DNA from: an uncultured Lachnospiraceae bacterium
Lineage (GTDB): Bacteria > Bacillota > Clostridia > Lachnospirales > Lachnospiraceae
Reading direction: 5' to 3'
DNA: 64,000 nucleotides
Assembly: GCA_910589265.1 (NCBI GenBank)
Contig: CAJUTQ010000074.1
Span: forward strand, 108,054-172,053
In this document: positions 26,769 through 35,867 of the stretch, piece after piece
How positions within the stretch are numbered: position 1 is the first letter of the stretch
Layout: every line of letters begins with the position of its first letter
Notes under the pieces: generated by a model
The model's database searches: none
Seen by the model: the letters and a program-made list of their open reading frames with translations, nothing else
What the model was told of the DNA's origin: nothing
Translations under genes and position numbers: made by a program

Positions 26769-27682
26769 ATGTCCTCACAATACAAAACTTATCTAAAAGT
26801 TTTGGAAAGCAGAAAATCATTGACAATCTTCATTTGTCTGTACCCGAGGGAAATGTTTTTGGTTTCATAGGAAAAAACGGAGCCGGGAAAACTACGACTA
26901 TGAAAATGGTATTGGGACTATTACAGCCCGACAATGGAGAAATCCATGTCTGTAATGAGCCTGTTTGCTTTGGACAGACACGGACAAATCAATATATGGG
27001 ATATTTGCCGGACGTCCCAGAATTTTATGACTATATGACGCCGATACAATATCTAAAACTATGGGGAAAAATCACTGGGCTGTCAGGAACCGAAATTTCA
27101 AAAAGAAGTCAGGAACTTCTCTCTCTTGTTGGATTAAACGGTGTGACAAAACAAATCAGCGGATTTTCTCGCAGTATGAAGCAACGATTGGGAATTGCAC
27201 AGGCATTGCTTACACAGCCTAAATTGCTCATTTGTGATGAACCGACGAGCGCCCTTGATCCAGTAGAAAGAAAAGAAATTTTGGATATTCTTTATAAAAT
27301 TAGTGGAACGACAACGGTTTAATTCTCCACGCATATTCTTTCTGATGTGGAACGCATTTGCGGCCATGCCGCTTTTTTGAATGAGGGAAAAATCGCTGTC
27401 ACTGGAACACTCGCAGAAATTAAGGCTTTGCATGGACACGACAGCTTGCTTTTAGAATTTTCGGCAGATAAAGATTTACAGCTTTTTAAGAAACAAAAAC
27501 CTATAGAACCATTGTTGCTTCATTCCGAAGAAAATAACAGGGAACTTATTTTACATAGCCGCAATATAGTAAGTGTATAAAGATCCTTATTTTGTGTGCT
27601 TGGGGAAACAGGGATTTGTCCCATAAAAATAGAACTTATGGAGCCGTCTCTTGAAAGTCTGTTTTTGGAGGTAGTGAAATGA
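26765..27682 (+). pseudogene. ABC transporter ATPase with two in-frame stop codons
   Basis: The frame opened by ATG 26765 reads through Walker A GKNGAGKTTT, signature-like FSRSMKQRLGIAQALL, Walker B LLICDEPTSALDP and the D-loop, then meets TAA at 27320, exactly where VIFSTHILSDVER is expected. The same frame goes on at once with FSTHILSDVERICGHAAFL (switch His present), meets a second TAA at 27578, and ends at 27682 with LGETGICP and ESLFLEVVK. The whole is 305 codons, normal for BcrA/YxlF-type ATPases. Two nonsense changes in one frame point to a dead gene. The signature SFSRSMKQ differs from LSGGQ, which is also seen in working relatives. Confidence 0.75.
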
Positions 27683-28131
27683 GGGGATATATTGCTTTTG
27701 TGAAAAAAGAATTTACGGAAAATATGAAAAATTATCGTTTTCTTATCCTATTTGCGGTCTTTCTGACTTTTGGTATTATGAGTACGTTTCTTGCAAAATT
27801 TACACCGGAAATTTTATTGGCTTTAGCCGCAGTTTTGCTTTGGATAGTCGGTTTTCTGTATTTGAGCATTCTGATGATTGGGTGCGTTATATTCAAGCAG
27901 ACTTTCACAAGCATACTCTTTACGGGCGGTATTGCTGCCCTTATATCTTTGCTTGGAATGATTGAACCAATTGCTAAATTCAATCCGTTCATCTTAACAT
28001 CAAAAAATGTAGATTTGATTTCTGGCGAAGTCATTTTGGCAGAATTTATAATATCTGTGTTCATTTCAGTCATTTTATCCATTTTGGGATTGTTAATTGC
28101 TATTGGGCTTTTCAATAAAAAACCGCTTTGA
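27679..28131 (+). CDS. ABC-2 permease, internally shortened
   Basis: 150 residues with one helix at the start (FVKKEFTENMKNYRFLILF), then after about 40 residues four more hydrophobic spans ending ISVILSILGLLIAIGLFNKK. The usual partner permeases have around 250 residues and six helices. The part after KFTPEI jumps directly to LAAVLLWIVGFLYLSILM, so about 100 residues between helix 1 and the last helices appear to be missing. Start and stop are clean and the ATG overlaps the ATPase stop, so this is an in-frame deletion. The product probably cannot form a working channel. Confidence 0.6.
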   Translation: MRGYIAFVKKEFTENMKNYRFLILFAVFLTFGIMSTFLAKFTPEILLALAAVLLWIVGFLYLSILMIGCVIFKQTFTSILFTGGIAALISLLGMIEPIAKFNPFILTSKNVDLISGEVILAEFIISVFISVILSILGLLIAIGLFNKKPL

Positions 28132-28287
28132 ACAGTGAATATAAAAAAATTAGGACTTGCGATTACTTGGATTGTTTAGAACTATCTATTTCCTGACAGC
28201 CCCTTTCCAAAGGACAGCTAGGACAAAGGATATTTTCCTCCTTATCCCAGTACAACATTGTTTCTATTTCATAAAAACTATAACAAA

Positions 28288-29307
28288 TTAAGCGGCCGGC
28301 CAAATGCCAAATACTGACCCAATAATACCGATTAGTAAAAGAACACCAATACATTTTAAAGGTGTAAAATTCCTTTTGGACAGCAAATAAAATAAAGCTA
28401 ATGTAAAGGCCAAGGGAATCATGGAAGGGAGAATGCCATCTAAAATCTCCTGAATATCAATACTTATGTTCTTCCACTCTCTTTTAATAAAAGTAATTTC
28501 ATATTTGCCATTATCCAATAAGGTAACAGAAGCTCCATCTTGTAGTTTTTCTGTCCTGTTTCCCTTTTCATCAGATGCAAACAGGAGTCCCTCATACTCC
28601 ACCAGCTCTTCTGAAGAAATAACGGTTGTGACTGGCTGTAAAACATAGTTTCCCCCACTTGGCACTTGTATATCTAAGGTCGTTGCACCGTAAACACATG
28701 TCAGCGCACCAACAATAAAAATGCCAAAAATTCTTGCACTATGGGTTAATTCCTTTACGTGAGAAGTCATGACTTTGATGGCATCGGTTCCAAGCTTATA
28801 TGACCAGTGCATAAGAGAAAATCGAATGGTAAATTGAACTATATTGAATAAAATTAAAAAAAGAAAAGGCGCTGCAATGTTCCCTTCAATAGCCATATTG
28901 GAGGCAATTCCAGCTGTAATAGGAACAAGGGTGAACCAAAAAATCGCTTCTCCAATACCTCCTAGTGAACCCATTAACGAAACTCTCACTGCCCGTATTA
29001 TTGGAATATCCGCTTTATTTTGCTCAAGAGATAAAACAATTCCCATTACAAATGTTACAAAAAATGGATGGGTACTAAAAAATTCTAAGTTATGACTCAT
29101 AGAGGCAGCCAAATCTTCTTTATTATCTTTATGTATTTTTTTTAATCCTGGAAGTATTGCATATAGCCATCCTGCTGCCTGCATACGCTCATAGTTAAAG
29201 GATGCCTGTAAAAATAAAGATCTCCAAACCATTTTATTTAACATCTTATTATCCAGTGCCTTAGCAGGCGTAGTATTTTTATATTCCTCAGGAATATTAT
29301 GTTCCAT
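28288..29307 (-). CDS. PTS mannose/fructose/sorbose family IID component
   Basis: 339 residues. The start MVWRSLFLQASFNYERMQAA is the conserved IID opening (RSxxxQxSFNYERMQxxG), followed by SHNLEFFSTHPF and MGSLGGIGEAIFWFTLVPIT. The IID protein works with IIC in the membrane to pass a hexose or amino sugar that is phosphorylated by IIB. Compared with ordinary IID proteins of about 270-280 residues, it carries an extra hydrophilic stretch at about 210-290 (begins TTLDIQVPSGGNYVLQPV). IIC is encoded just upstream. IIA and IIB are not in the window. Confidence 0.88.
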   Translation of the reverse strand: MEHNIPEEYKNTTPAKALDNKMLNKMVWRSLFLQASFNYERMQAAGWLYAILPGLKKIHKDNKEDLAASMSHNLEFFSTHPFFVTFVMGIVLSLEQNKADIPIIRAVRVSLMGSLGGIGEAIFWFTLVPITAGIASNMAIEGNIAAPFLFLILFNIVQFTIRFSLMHWSYKLGTDAIKVMTSHVKELTHSARIFGIFIVGALTCVYGATTLDIQVPSGGNYVLQPVTTVISSEELVEYEGLLFASDEKGNRTEKLQDGASVTLLDNGKYEITFIKREWKNISIDIQEILDGILPSMIPLAFTLALFYLLSKRNFTPLKCIGVLLLIGIIGSVFGIWPAA

Positions 29308-29351
29308 CTTTATTACCTCATTCTTACTATTTTTATTTCCTTCTCATAAAA

Positions 29352-30140
29352 TTATGATTTATTTTTCATAGATTCATCTATCTTTTTAAATTTTGTCTGA
29401 ATCTGAAAGTCCCAATACGCCAAGGCAAAAGCTACAAAAGCCAATAAAAGAAGGGCGGAACCTTTTAAGCTTTGGGAAGCCATCACAATAACTGCAAGGG
29501 CAACGCCAAGGAAATAAAATCCCCACATGTCTCTTGAAACCATAGCCTTTAGTAAAATTGCAAACCCAACATAGCGCATCATTCCACCAGCTGCCTTCAG
29601 CCCTCTCATTAACCAGTCTGGAATTGCATTTGCAATCGTCTCACCAAAGGTTACTCCACCAAGAAAGAATAAGGTGACAATTGTTGCAAAAACAAAGCCT
29701 AGGGCTGCCATTGCCAAATAATTTATCCATTGAATTCCTTTATCGTCCCCCCTCTTTGCACACTTATCAGCAATTGCCATGACAGGAGACATAAGTGTAA
29801 AAATCAAAGTAATAACATACTGCCCTATTAATGCAAATGGAATTGCTGTCACTACTGTCAAAGAAGGCTCTAAATTAGCAGAAATTGCTAACACTGAGGC
29901 CATAATCCCACCAATTACTGCATTGGGAGGTTGGGCTCCTCCAATTGGCATATTCCCTATTGTCATTAATTGGTATGTCCCTCCAACGACCAATCCTGTC
30001 TGAAGGTCTCCTAACACTAGTCCAATAGCCGCTCCTGTCACAATTGGCTGATACAAAGATTCTAAAAAACTAAATTGATCAATGGCTACAAGGAAGGTTA
30101 TTAAAAATATAAATACAATCTGAATTACTGAATAATCCAT
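29352..30140 (-). CDS. PTS mannose/fructose/sorbose family IIC component
   Basis: 262 residues, seven or eight hydrophobic spans. Typical IIC features are the FLESLYQPIVTGAAIGLVLG start region, GLVVGGTYQLMTIGNMPIGG and AQPPNAVIGGIMASVLAI. With IID it forms the membrane part of a mannose-family phosphotransferase; the closest known types import N-acetylgalactosamine, galactosamine or sorbose, but the substrate cannot be fixed here. AAGGGAGGGAG lies before the ATG. It follows the unknown 281-residue gene by 14 bases. Confidence 0.88.
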   Translation of the reverse strand: MDYSVIQIVFIFLITFLVAIDQFSFLESLYQPIVTGAAIGLVLGDLQTGLVVGGTYQLMTIGNMPIGGAQPPNAVIGGIMASVLAISANLEPSLTVVTAIPFALIGQYVITLIFTLMSPVMAIADKCAKRGDDKGIQWINYLAMAALGFVFATIVTLFFLGGVTFGETIANAIPDWLMRGLKAAGGMMRYVGFAILLKAMVSRDMWGFYFLGVALAVIVMASQSLKGSALLLLAFVAFALAYWDFQIQTKFKKIDESMKNKS

Positions 30141-30154
30141 AGATACTCCCTCCC

Positions 30155-31000
30155 TTATTTTATTGCTTTCCTCATATGCAGCATTGTTTCCTTAGGTATG
30201 TCTGTCTCAAGATGCAGCCGAATATAAGAACAAGCATCTTCAAATTCCTTCTCAGATAATGTCTGTTTGCCAGCCAGTATATTCCATAATAAAGTAAAAA
30301 GAAGTCTTTCCAAGTCAGAGAAGGAGTAAATATCCACACAAAAAGCAGACTGGAAAGTTTCTTTAAAAGCTTCTTCCAAGTCTTCCTTCATGCGCTCCAT
30401 ATCATCGTAGCTTTTTCTTTTTCCATGATCCAACCATTCGCCTGTTGTTATGAGCCCTTCCCTTTTTTGCATTTCCTGCAATCTAGTGATTTCTTCTTGA
30501 TGTTCTCTTTCCAAGGCCTCATAAGAAAGCTTATTTTTACATAGGAGTTCTACCCTAACACCAAGCTTTTGAAGATATTTACATGCCCGATGGTTAAGGA
30601 TCTCTACTCTCTGTCCATGAAATGCCGAAGTACTCGGTTCTAACAAGACATTTATTTCCTCTTCTCTCTTCTTTAAGCCGCAGCTTACCCAGCCTATTAA
30701 GGTAGCATTTGCAAATGCATCTATAATCGTGTATGTAGAACTGTAAGGAAATAAATAAGCAGGTAATATTCTCATTGCCTGTATGCCATATTCCTTAATG
30801 AGGGTTTCCCTTGTATATTCTCCCAGCCTTCCTTCATAAAAAGATGAGTAGGAAGGTGGAGCATAGGTCCCTGATGCAATAGCAAAAGAAAATTCATCCT
30901 CTTTTAAGATACTTGCCCCATAAGCAATTCTCTTATCGTGTATATCTTTGTCCCAATTTCCTTCTATGGAAACAAAATGCAGTTTATTTTTTTTAGACAT
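30155..31000 (-). CDS. Unknown protein, first gene of the PTS unit
   Basis: 281 residues, cytoplasmic. The first 150 residues look like an alternating helix-strand fold: AYGASILKEDEFSFAIASGT, then ETLIKEYGIQAMRILP, then YTIIDAFANATLIGWV, then LLEPSTSAFHGQRVEILNHR. The order (SGT, a GI-type loop, a T-x-x-NA segment, and an S-A-x-x-x-x-R segment) loosely recalls YdcF/DUF218 proteins, but the match is weak and I do not assign it. The second half is a charged helical region. The ribosome site is AAGGAG. It may be involved in handling the imported sugar; that is a guess from position. Confidence 0.5.
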   Translation of the reverse strand: MSKKNKLHFVSIEGNWDKDIHDKRIAYGASILKEDEFSFAIASGTYAPPSYSSFYEGRLGEYTRETLIKEYGIQAMRILPAYLFPYSSTYTIIDAFANATLIGWVSCGLKKREEEINVLLEPSTSAFHGQRVEILNHRACKYLQKLGVRVELLCKNKLSYEALEREHQEEITRLQEMQKREGLITTGEWLDHGKRKSYDDMERMKEDLEEAFKETFQSAFCVDIYSFSDLERLLFTLLWNILAGKQTLSEKEFEDACSYIRLHLETDIPKETMLHMRKAIK

Positions 31001-31018
31001 TGTTGAAATCTCCTTAAA

Positions 31019-31345
31019 TCAATCATATTTTTGATTATTAACCCTGTAATTCCTAAAATCTTCAAAACTTATATCTGTCCTTTGTATTGTATCATTTGGT
31101 ATCCCTCTCTTTATCATCTCTGCCATCTCATTCATTTTATAATTATCATATAAACAGTTGAATAATCCATATATAGCCTTTTCTAAACAAAATACTATAG
31201 CCTTTGCCACATCTTTAACATGTAATAACAGTCTCCATTGCTCACCGCCAAAAACGGTAAGTGACTGACCTTCAGCCGCTTTTCTAGTCAATGTATTTAC
31301 AACGAGATCTAACTGATATTCGAGAATACGTATAGCCCATTCCAT
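31019..31345 (-). pseudogene. NAD-dependent sugar epimerase, internal fragment
   Basis: 108 residues matching the middle to late part of SDR-type NDP-sugar epimerases: QLDLVVNTLTRKAAEGQSLT, VFGGEQWRLLLHVKDVAKAI, then CLEKAIYGLFNC. The Rossmann GxxGxxG and catalytic YxxxK parts are missing, and the end stops at YRVNNQKYD, before the final helix. Both ends are lost, so no enzyme can result. Intact relatives are usually encoded in O-antigen or capsule clusters, so this may be a leftover of an older glycan locus. Confidence 0.65.
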
Positions 31346-32230
31346 ATAAAATCCCTAATCTAAATATAAGGGGATCCCTTCCATTTTTCATTACATATTT
31401 TTCTGCTTCTATCATTTAGTAGATGCATATAACGATAATGGATTTGGAAAAGTATATATTGAACAAGTAGAAGGGAAAACTATTGTACTGAATTGCTGTA
31501 TCATTATTCTCATTTTATTAGTATCTTTTATATCACCATAAATAAATTTATTATAGCAAATTATCATATACCATTACATTCCACTCATCCTCCCTACTCA
31601 GTAATAGAGCTGTCAAAGCTTTACCTACAACCAATATTTCTTTCTTTTGTACTTCTTTTATTTTACACTATCCTATTAAAAATTTATAGTCTAAAGTTCT
31701 AAATTTTATAATACCCGAGTTGAACTATCCAAAAGTATCCCTTAATTCTTATATTTAGTTTCATCCAATGCTAAATATCTCTTCGCCTTATACCTATTTA
31801 CTATTTTTAAAACTCACATTTTTAAAGCTTTTATCTTTAACAATCCTTTTATTCTCTAGTCAAAATCATATGCTAACTATCTGTATAAATAATTTAGAAG
31901 TACATTATCTTACTTTAATTTTCATTCGTTCACACATTTATTAATGCTTTTTATTGTATCATTATAGAACTTATTCTTTCTTCAAATGTAAAAAATACGA
32001 CTAATCTTGCTATAATTTCAAAATATTCCGTATCTTTCTTTAATAAAAAATCAAATGTTCTCCTCACCTATTTATAGTAGTGATTACACATTAACTCACT
32101 CTATGGTATGCATATCTTTATATCTCCTTTCCTTTTTTCTATGCTCTTTCCACCACCTATCTAAATGGCCTTTAGGTTAAACTTCTTCACAAATTTTTTA
32201 TGCTTGTCAAGTATTTTTTCTAAAAGGTTC
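31346..32230. other. Gene-free AT-rich stretch
   Basis: Nearly 900 bases without a convincing gene, much richer in A and T than the coding regions around it. A short plus-strand open piece near 31410-31487 reads VDAYNDNGFGKVYIEQVEGK, and a minus-strand piece near 31960-32075 reads RRTFDFLLKKDTEYFEIIAR; both look like protein but have no start. I take the stretch to be decayed coding DNA next to the epimerase fragment. Confidence 0.4.
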
Positions 32231-32271
32231 CAAAAAAAGAGCATGGTACATATTTCTATATACCATGCTCT
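32231..32271 (-). terminator. Terminator of the chemotaxis receptor gene
   Basis: On the minus strand AGAGCATGGTA (32261-32271) pairs perfectly over 11 bases with TACCATGCTCT (32238-32248), followed by a run of seven T. It lies about 105 bases after the receptor's stop codon. Confidence 0.85.
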
Positions 32272-32376
32272 ACAAGAAACATCCTTGCTGATGTCTTAAC
32301 TAAATGACATTGCTATGATATCTCCCCATCAGTTTCCATACATCTGAAATCTTACTGTTTTTACATCCCATACAGA

Positions 32377-34461
32377 TCAAATTTGTCCATAACCTGCTCC
32401 CTTATCCAATTTAAACTTAGATAATAGTTTTTTCAACAATGTAGCTCTGCTGGACATCTCCTCACTGGCAGTGACAGACTTCTCACTGGCAGAGGAATTT
32501 GCCTCCACAACAGAAGAAATTTGACCAACACTCTCTTTCATATAAGCAATCGTTTTGGCATTTCTCTGGCTGGCCTTTGCAATGAGCTTTACTGCCTCCA
32601 AAACTTTTTGGGAACTTTCTACCGTCTTATCTAAAGAATGGGAAACATTTCTTACGATGCTATTTCCTTCCTTAACTGAGTAAATAGAATTCTCAATCAA
32701 GGCTTTTGTGGCCTTCACAGCCTGATCGGACTTCGCTGCCAAATCCCGCACTTCATCGGCCACAACTGCAAAACCTTTGCCTGACGTTCCAGCCCGGGCC
32801 GCCTCCACAGAGGCATTGAGAGCGAGGATATTCGTTTGAAAGGCAATATCCTCAATAGTAGCAATAACCTTTCCAATTTCCTCTGATGACTTAGAAATTT
32901 TGTCCATAGCCTCAACCATTTCTTCCATATACTCTGCACATTCTTTAATTTGTTTCTCTGATTCCTGGGAATATTGCACAACCTCTTCACTGCTCTCAAC
33001 ATTATGTTGGAAATTATTAGAAATTTCACGTATAATAGCAGACAGCTGATTTACGGCACTCGTTTGTTCTGATGAACCCTGGGATAAATCATAGGCGCTT
33101 TGGGATACATATTCTGCACTGTTGGACACCTGTCCTGCACTTTCTTCAATCAAACGCAAAGTATCCGCCAGCATCATCTGCATATGGTTCAATCCTTCTT
33201 TCACTGTAGAAAATTCCCCTTTATAATCCTGATGAAGGGTAAACATAAAATTCCCTCCTGCCATTTCCTTAAGCACTGCGGAGATCTCAGAAATATAATT
33301 GATATATTGCTGCAGCCGCTCCACAAGTTTCTCTAAAGATGTAGAAACAATTCCAATTTCATTGTTTGTATGGGTTTGAATGGAAACTGTTAAATTCCCA
33401 TCCGCAATCTCCTGAGTCGTATTTGCCAAGTGGTGCAAAGGGCGGATGAGAAGTGATTGCATATAAAAAAACAGAAGAAGGACAACGATTATAGTAAAAA
33501 TAACACACAATATTGTTAAAAAAATACCTAAACGTTGAGCGTACAAAAACAAAGAGGATTCTGGAACGGTAACGACAATGTTCCATCCGCTTTCTGGTAT
33601 TTGAGAAAACCAAACGTGCTGCTTAGCTCCGTCTAAAGTATAAGAGCCTGTCCCTTCCTTTTGACTGAGAATCAAAGAGCCTAAAGCAGATAGAGAGGGA
33701 TTGTCCTCCTCCAAAATATTGGCGGTAAGAAGCTTTGTGCTATCCTCAATGGCAATATATGTACCTGAATCATCAATGAGAAAGGCTTTTCCAGCCCCAT
33801 TATATACACTGAGATTCGTAATCATTTCCTGCATCTTTGTCAAATCAATATCTGTTGTGGCAACACCAATAAGACTGCCCTTTTGATCATAAATAGGCGC
33901 TGAGGAGGTGACCATGGAAATTTGAACAAAGTCATCATAATAAGGGGCAGACCACACAGAGCTAGAAGTAGTGTTTACAGCTGAAGTGTACCAATCCTGT
34001 TCTGTATAATAAACCCCATCTCCCAAAGAGTAATTATCAATATATGTGACTTTACCATTTTCCCTCATACAATAGGGAGAAAAATATTGTTGTTCCCTTT
34101 TATGAGCATAAGGCTCAAACCAAATACCGCCACCGAATGTTTCTGGGTTAGTATCAATAAAAGAAGTCAAAATATCCTCATAGGCGGCCTCTTTCCAGTC
34201 TCCTGGGCTCTCAGCGTCAGCTCTGGCATAAACGGCCTCTACTCCCCTGGCCAATGTTTCTGCCACAAGACGGTTATTCGACAGAGAAGCTGCAATAGCT
34301 TTAGATGCAATAGATAGATCTAGTTTCATTTCATTTTGAGCGTTGTTCTCTATCGTCTGCTTAGCTCCAAAATAACCTAAGAGAGATAAGAACACCATAG
34401 CCAGCGTAATCGTTGGCATAATCGTCATCATTAGGGATGTACGGATAGAACGGAATCTCAT
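32377..34461 (-). CDS. Methyl-accepting chemotaxis protein with dCache sensor
   Basis: 694 residues. Order: short inner start, membrane helix (about 10-32), an outer dCache sensor (about 40-290, with GGGIWFEPY and WYTSAVNT motifs), second helix (about 295-330), HAMP (about 330-385), a linker and the signalling domain. The hairpin tip reads IEDIAFQTNILALNASVEAA, then RAGTSGKGFAVVADEVRDLA, exactly as in working receptors. The receptor would sense small ligands such as amino acids and signal to CheA. The ATG at 34461 has AAGGAAG upstream. It has its own promoter. No other chemotaxis or flagellar gene is in the window. Confidence 0.95.
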   Translation of the reverse strand: MRFRSIRTSLMMTIMPTITLAMVFLSLLGYFGAKQTIENNAQNEMKLDLSIASKAIAASLSNNRLVAETLARGVEAVYARADAESPGDWKEAAYEDILTSFIDTNPETFGGGIWFEPYAHKREQQYFSPYCMRENGKVTYIDNYSLGDGVYYTEQDWYTSAVNTTSSSVWSAPYYDDFVQISMVTSSAPIYDQKGSLIGVATTDIDLTKMQEMITNLSVYNGAGKAFLIDDSGTYIAIEDSTKLLTANILEEDNPSLSALGSLILSQKEGTGSYTLDGAKQHVWFSQIPESGWNIVVTVPESSLFLYAQRLGIFLTILCVIFTIIVVLLLFFYMQSLLIRPLHHLANTTQEIADGNLTVSIQTHTNNEIGIVSTSLEKLVERLQQYINYISEISAVLKEMAGGNFMFTLHQDYKGEFSTVKEGLNHMQMMLADTLRLIEESAGQVSNSAEYVSQSAYDLSQGSSEQTSAVNQLSAIIREISNNFQHNVESSEEVVQYSQESEKQIKECAEYMEEMVEAMDKISKSSEEIGKVIATIEDIAFQTNILALNASVEAARAGTSGKGFAVVADEVRDLAAKSDQAVKATKALIENSIYSVKEGNSIVRNVSHSLDKTVESSQKVLEAVKLIAKASQRNAKTIAYMKESVGQISSVVEANSSASEKSVTASEEMSSRATLLKKLLSKFKLDKGAGYGQI

Positions 34462-34555
34462 TTGACCCACTTCCTTTTCTTCATTTGTTCTAGATCACAA
34501 CAATAGTAATATCTAACCATTCATACCCATGAAAGAACCTTTGATCACAAAAAAA

Positions 34556-34573
34556 AATCCATGGAATAGGATT
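34556..34573 (-). terminator. Weak terminator after the polysaccharide operon
   Basis: On the minus strand AATCC and GGATT form a five-base stem with an eight-base loop, followed by at least seven T. It lies about 110 bases after the last gene of the right block, but also inside the leader of the chemotaxis gene, downstream of that gene's promoter. Confidence 0.35.
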
Positions 34574-34608
34574 GTATTGGGAAAAATATAACTATTTAGA
34601 TCTATTTT

Positions 34609-34637
34609 ATAATATCTAAATATATATAATTTGTCAA
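34609..34637 (-). promoter_or_regulatory. Promoter of the chemotaxis receptor gene
   Basis: TTGACA (34632-34637) and TATTAT (34609-34614) on the minus strand, 17 bases apart: a near-consensus housekeeping promoter. It gives a leader of about 140 bases before the start at 34461. Confidence 0.7.
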
Positions 34638-34685
34638 TATCCAACCTATTTTTGTGTATGGAACACCCAAATCCTCCCTTACTCC

Positions 34686-35849
34686 TTAGTCTTTTCTCAG
34701 TAACTTTTCATAAAGAAGTATATGTTCCTTTAAACATTTTTTTTGAGAATAATTTTTCTCATATCGTTCATAGAAAAACGCTTTTTCTTCTTTTAATTTT
34801 TCTCTATTTCTTTCTAATTCCTCAATATAGTCCACACATTTTTTAATGTTATCTACCTCATATAAATTCTCTTCCTTGCCTACGACTTCCACAAGTCCCC
34901 CAGCCTTTGTCGAAATAATGGCACACTTACGGCTCATTGCTTCCACTGCTGCCTTCCCAAAAGATTCAAATTTTGAAGTCATTAAAAATACATCAACTGC
35001 GTAATAATAATCTGCCATTTCTGACTGAGATAAATCTTGGTGGTAGCACAAGTTTTCTTTTCCAATGCATTCCTCAATTCCTTTTCTTACTTCCTTTACT
35101 ACTTCTTCGTCTCCTTGTTCAAAAACAGCCATGACAAGCTCCACCTTGTAGTGAATCTTTCGATCTGTCAACGCCCTGCAAATCTTTTGCACAAGGGGCC
35201 AGTTTTTCTCTTGACACACCCTGCCAGCAAATCCTAAGACAAAATCATTTTCTCCATATCCCTGCCTCTTCCTCACTTCCCTTCTTTTTTCTTCTCTGTA
35301 CTCTTCAAATTCATCGCTAATTGTATTGGAGATCAAAGCAATATTGGAAAAGTTTGTATTCTCTAACCAGAGATTTTTGTTTAATTTAGTAGTACATAGT
35401 ATTTGATCCCCATATTTTAGACTGTAACATAAAAGAGATATGGAATGTTTCCGATATCCATAGTACAATCCTCTATCTGTAAATACATATTTTATATTGG
35501 GAAAAAGACCAAAGGTTTTTAAAATTCCATAAGCTATAGCAGATTCTGGCATTTGGATGTGGACAATATCTGGCTTCACTTTGTTTATTATTTCTCTATA
35601 AGCGAAAATACGCAAAATAAGATTCCAAAACCTTACTATTTTTCTATTTTCTCTGTTCTCATAAGCCTTATAAGTAATGACAGAATAAGGGTAATCTTCT
35701 TTGGATTTTTCTAGTAAAGAAGGACAGACTACTACTGGTTCTATTCCCGCCCTTGCCTTCCTAAGCCCTTGACAAAGAGACTGTGTAGACATCTGAGCCC
35801 CTCCTGGCAAATCAATCGGATATTCTAATAAATACATGACTTTGCTCAT
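34686..35849 (-). CDS. Glycosyltransferase family 4
   Basis: 387 residues with the two-domain GT-B layout. It opens MYLLEYPIDLPGGAQMSTQS (acceptor-side glycine loop), then KPDIVHIQMPES, then the second-domain start VLGFAGRVCQEKNWPLVQ, and the donor motif SKFESFGKAAVEAMSRKCAI with both glutamates. A strong GGAGGAGG precedes the ATG. It is the last gene of the 26-kb right block, so it probably adds a late sugar. Donor and acceptor are unknown. Confidence 0.85.
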   Translation of the reverse strand: MSKVMYLLEYPIDLPGGAQMSTQSLCQGLRKARAGIEPVVVCPSLLEKSKEDYPYSVITYKAYENRENRKIVRFWNLILRIFAYREIINKVKPDIVHIQMPESAIAYGILKTFGLFPNIKYVFTDRGLYYGYRKHSISLLCYSLKYGDQILCTTKLNKNLWLENTNFSNIALISNTISDEFEEYREEKRREVRKRQGYGENDFVLGFAGRVCQEKNWPLVQKICRALTDRKIHYKVELVMAVFEQGDEEVVKEVRKGIEECIGKENLCYHQDLSQSEMADYYYAVDVFLMTSKFESFGKAAVEAMSRKCAIISTKAGGLVEVVGKEENLYEVDNIKKCVDYIEELERNREKLKEEKAFFYERYEKNYSQKKCLKEHILLYEKLLRKD

Positions 35850-35867
35850 CCTCTTAACCTCCTCCTT

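Noticed and set aside
28163..28258. A short cysteine-containing ORF after the IID gene (CPSCPLERGC)
   Set aside because: 31 residues, no ribosome site and no family match; it could be a gene remnant but the evidence is too thin.
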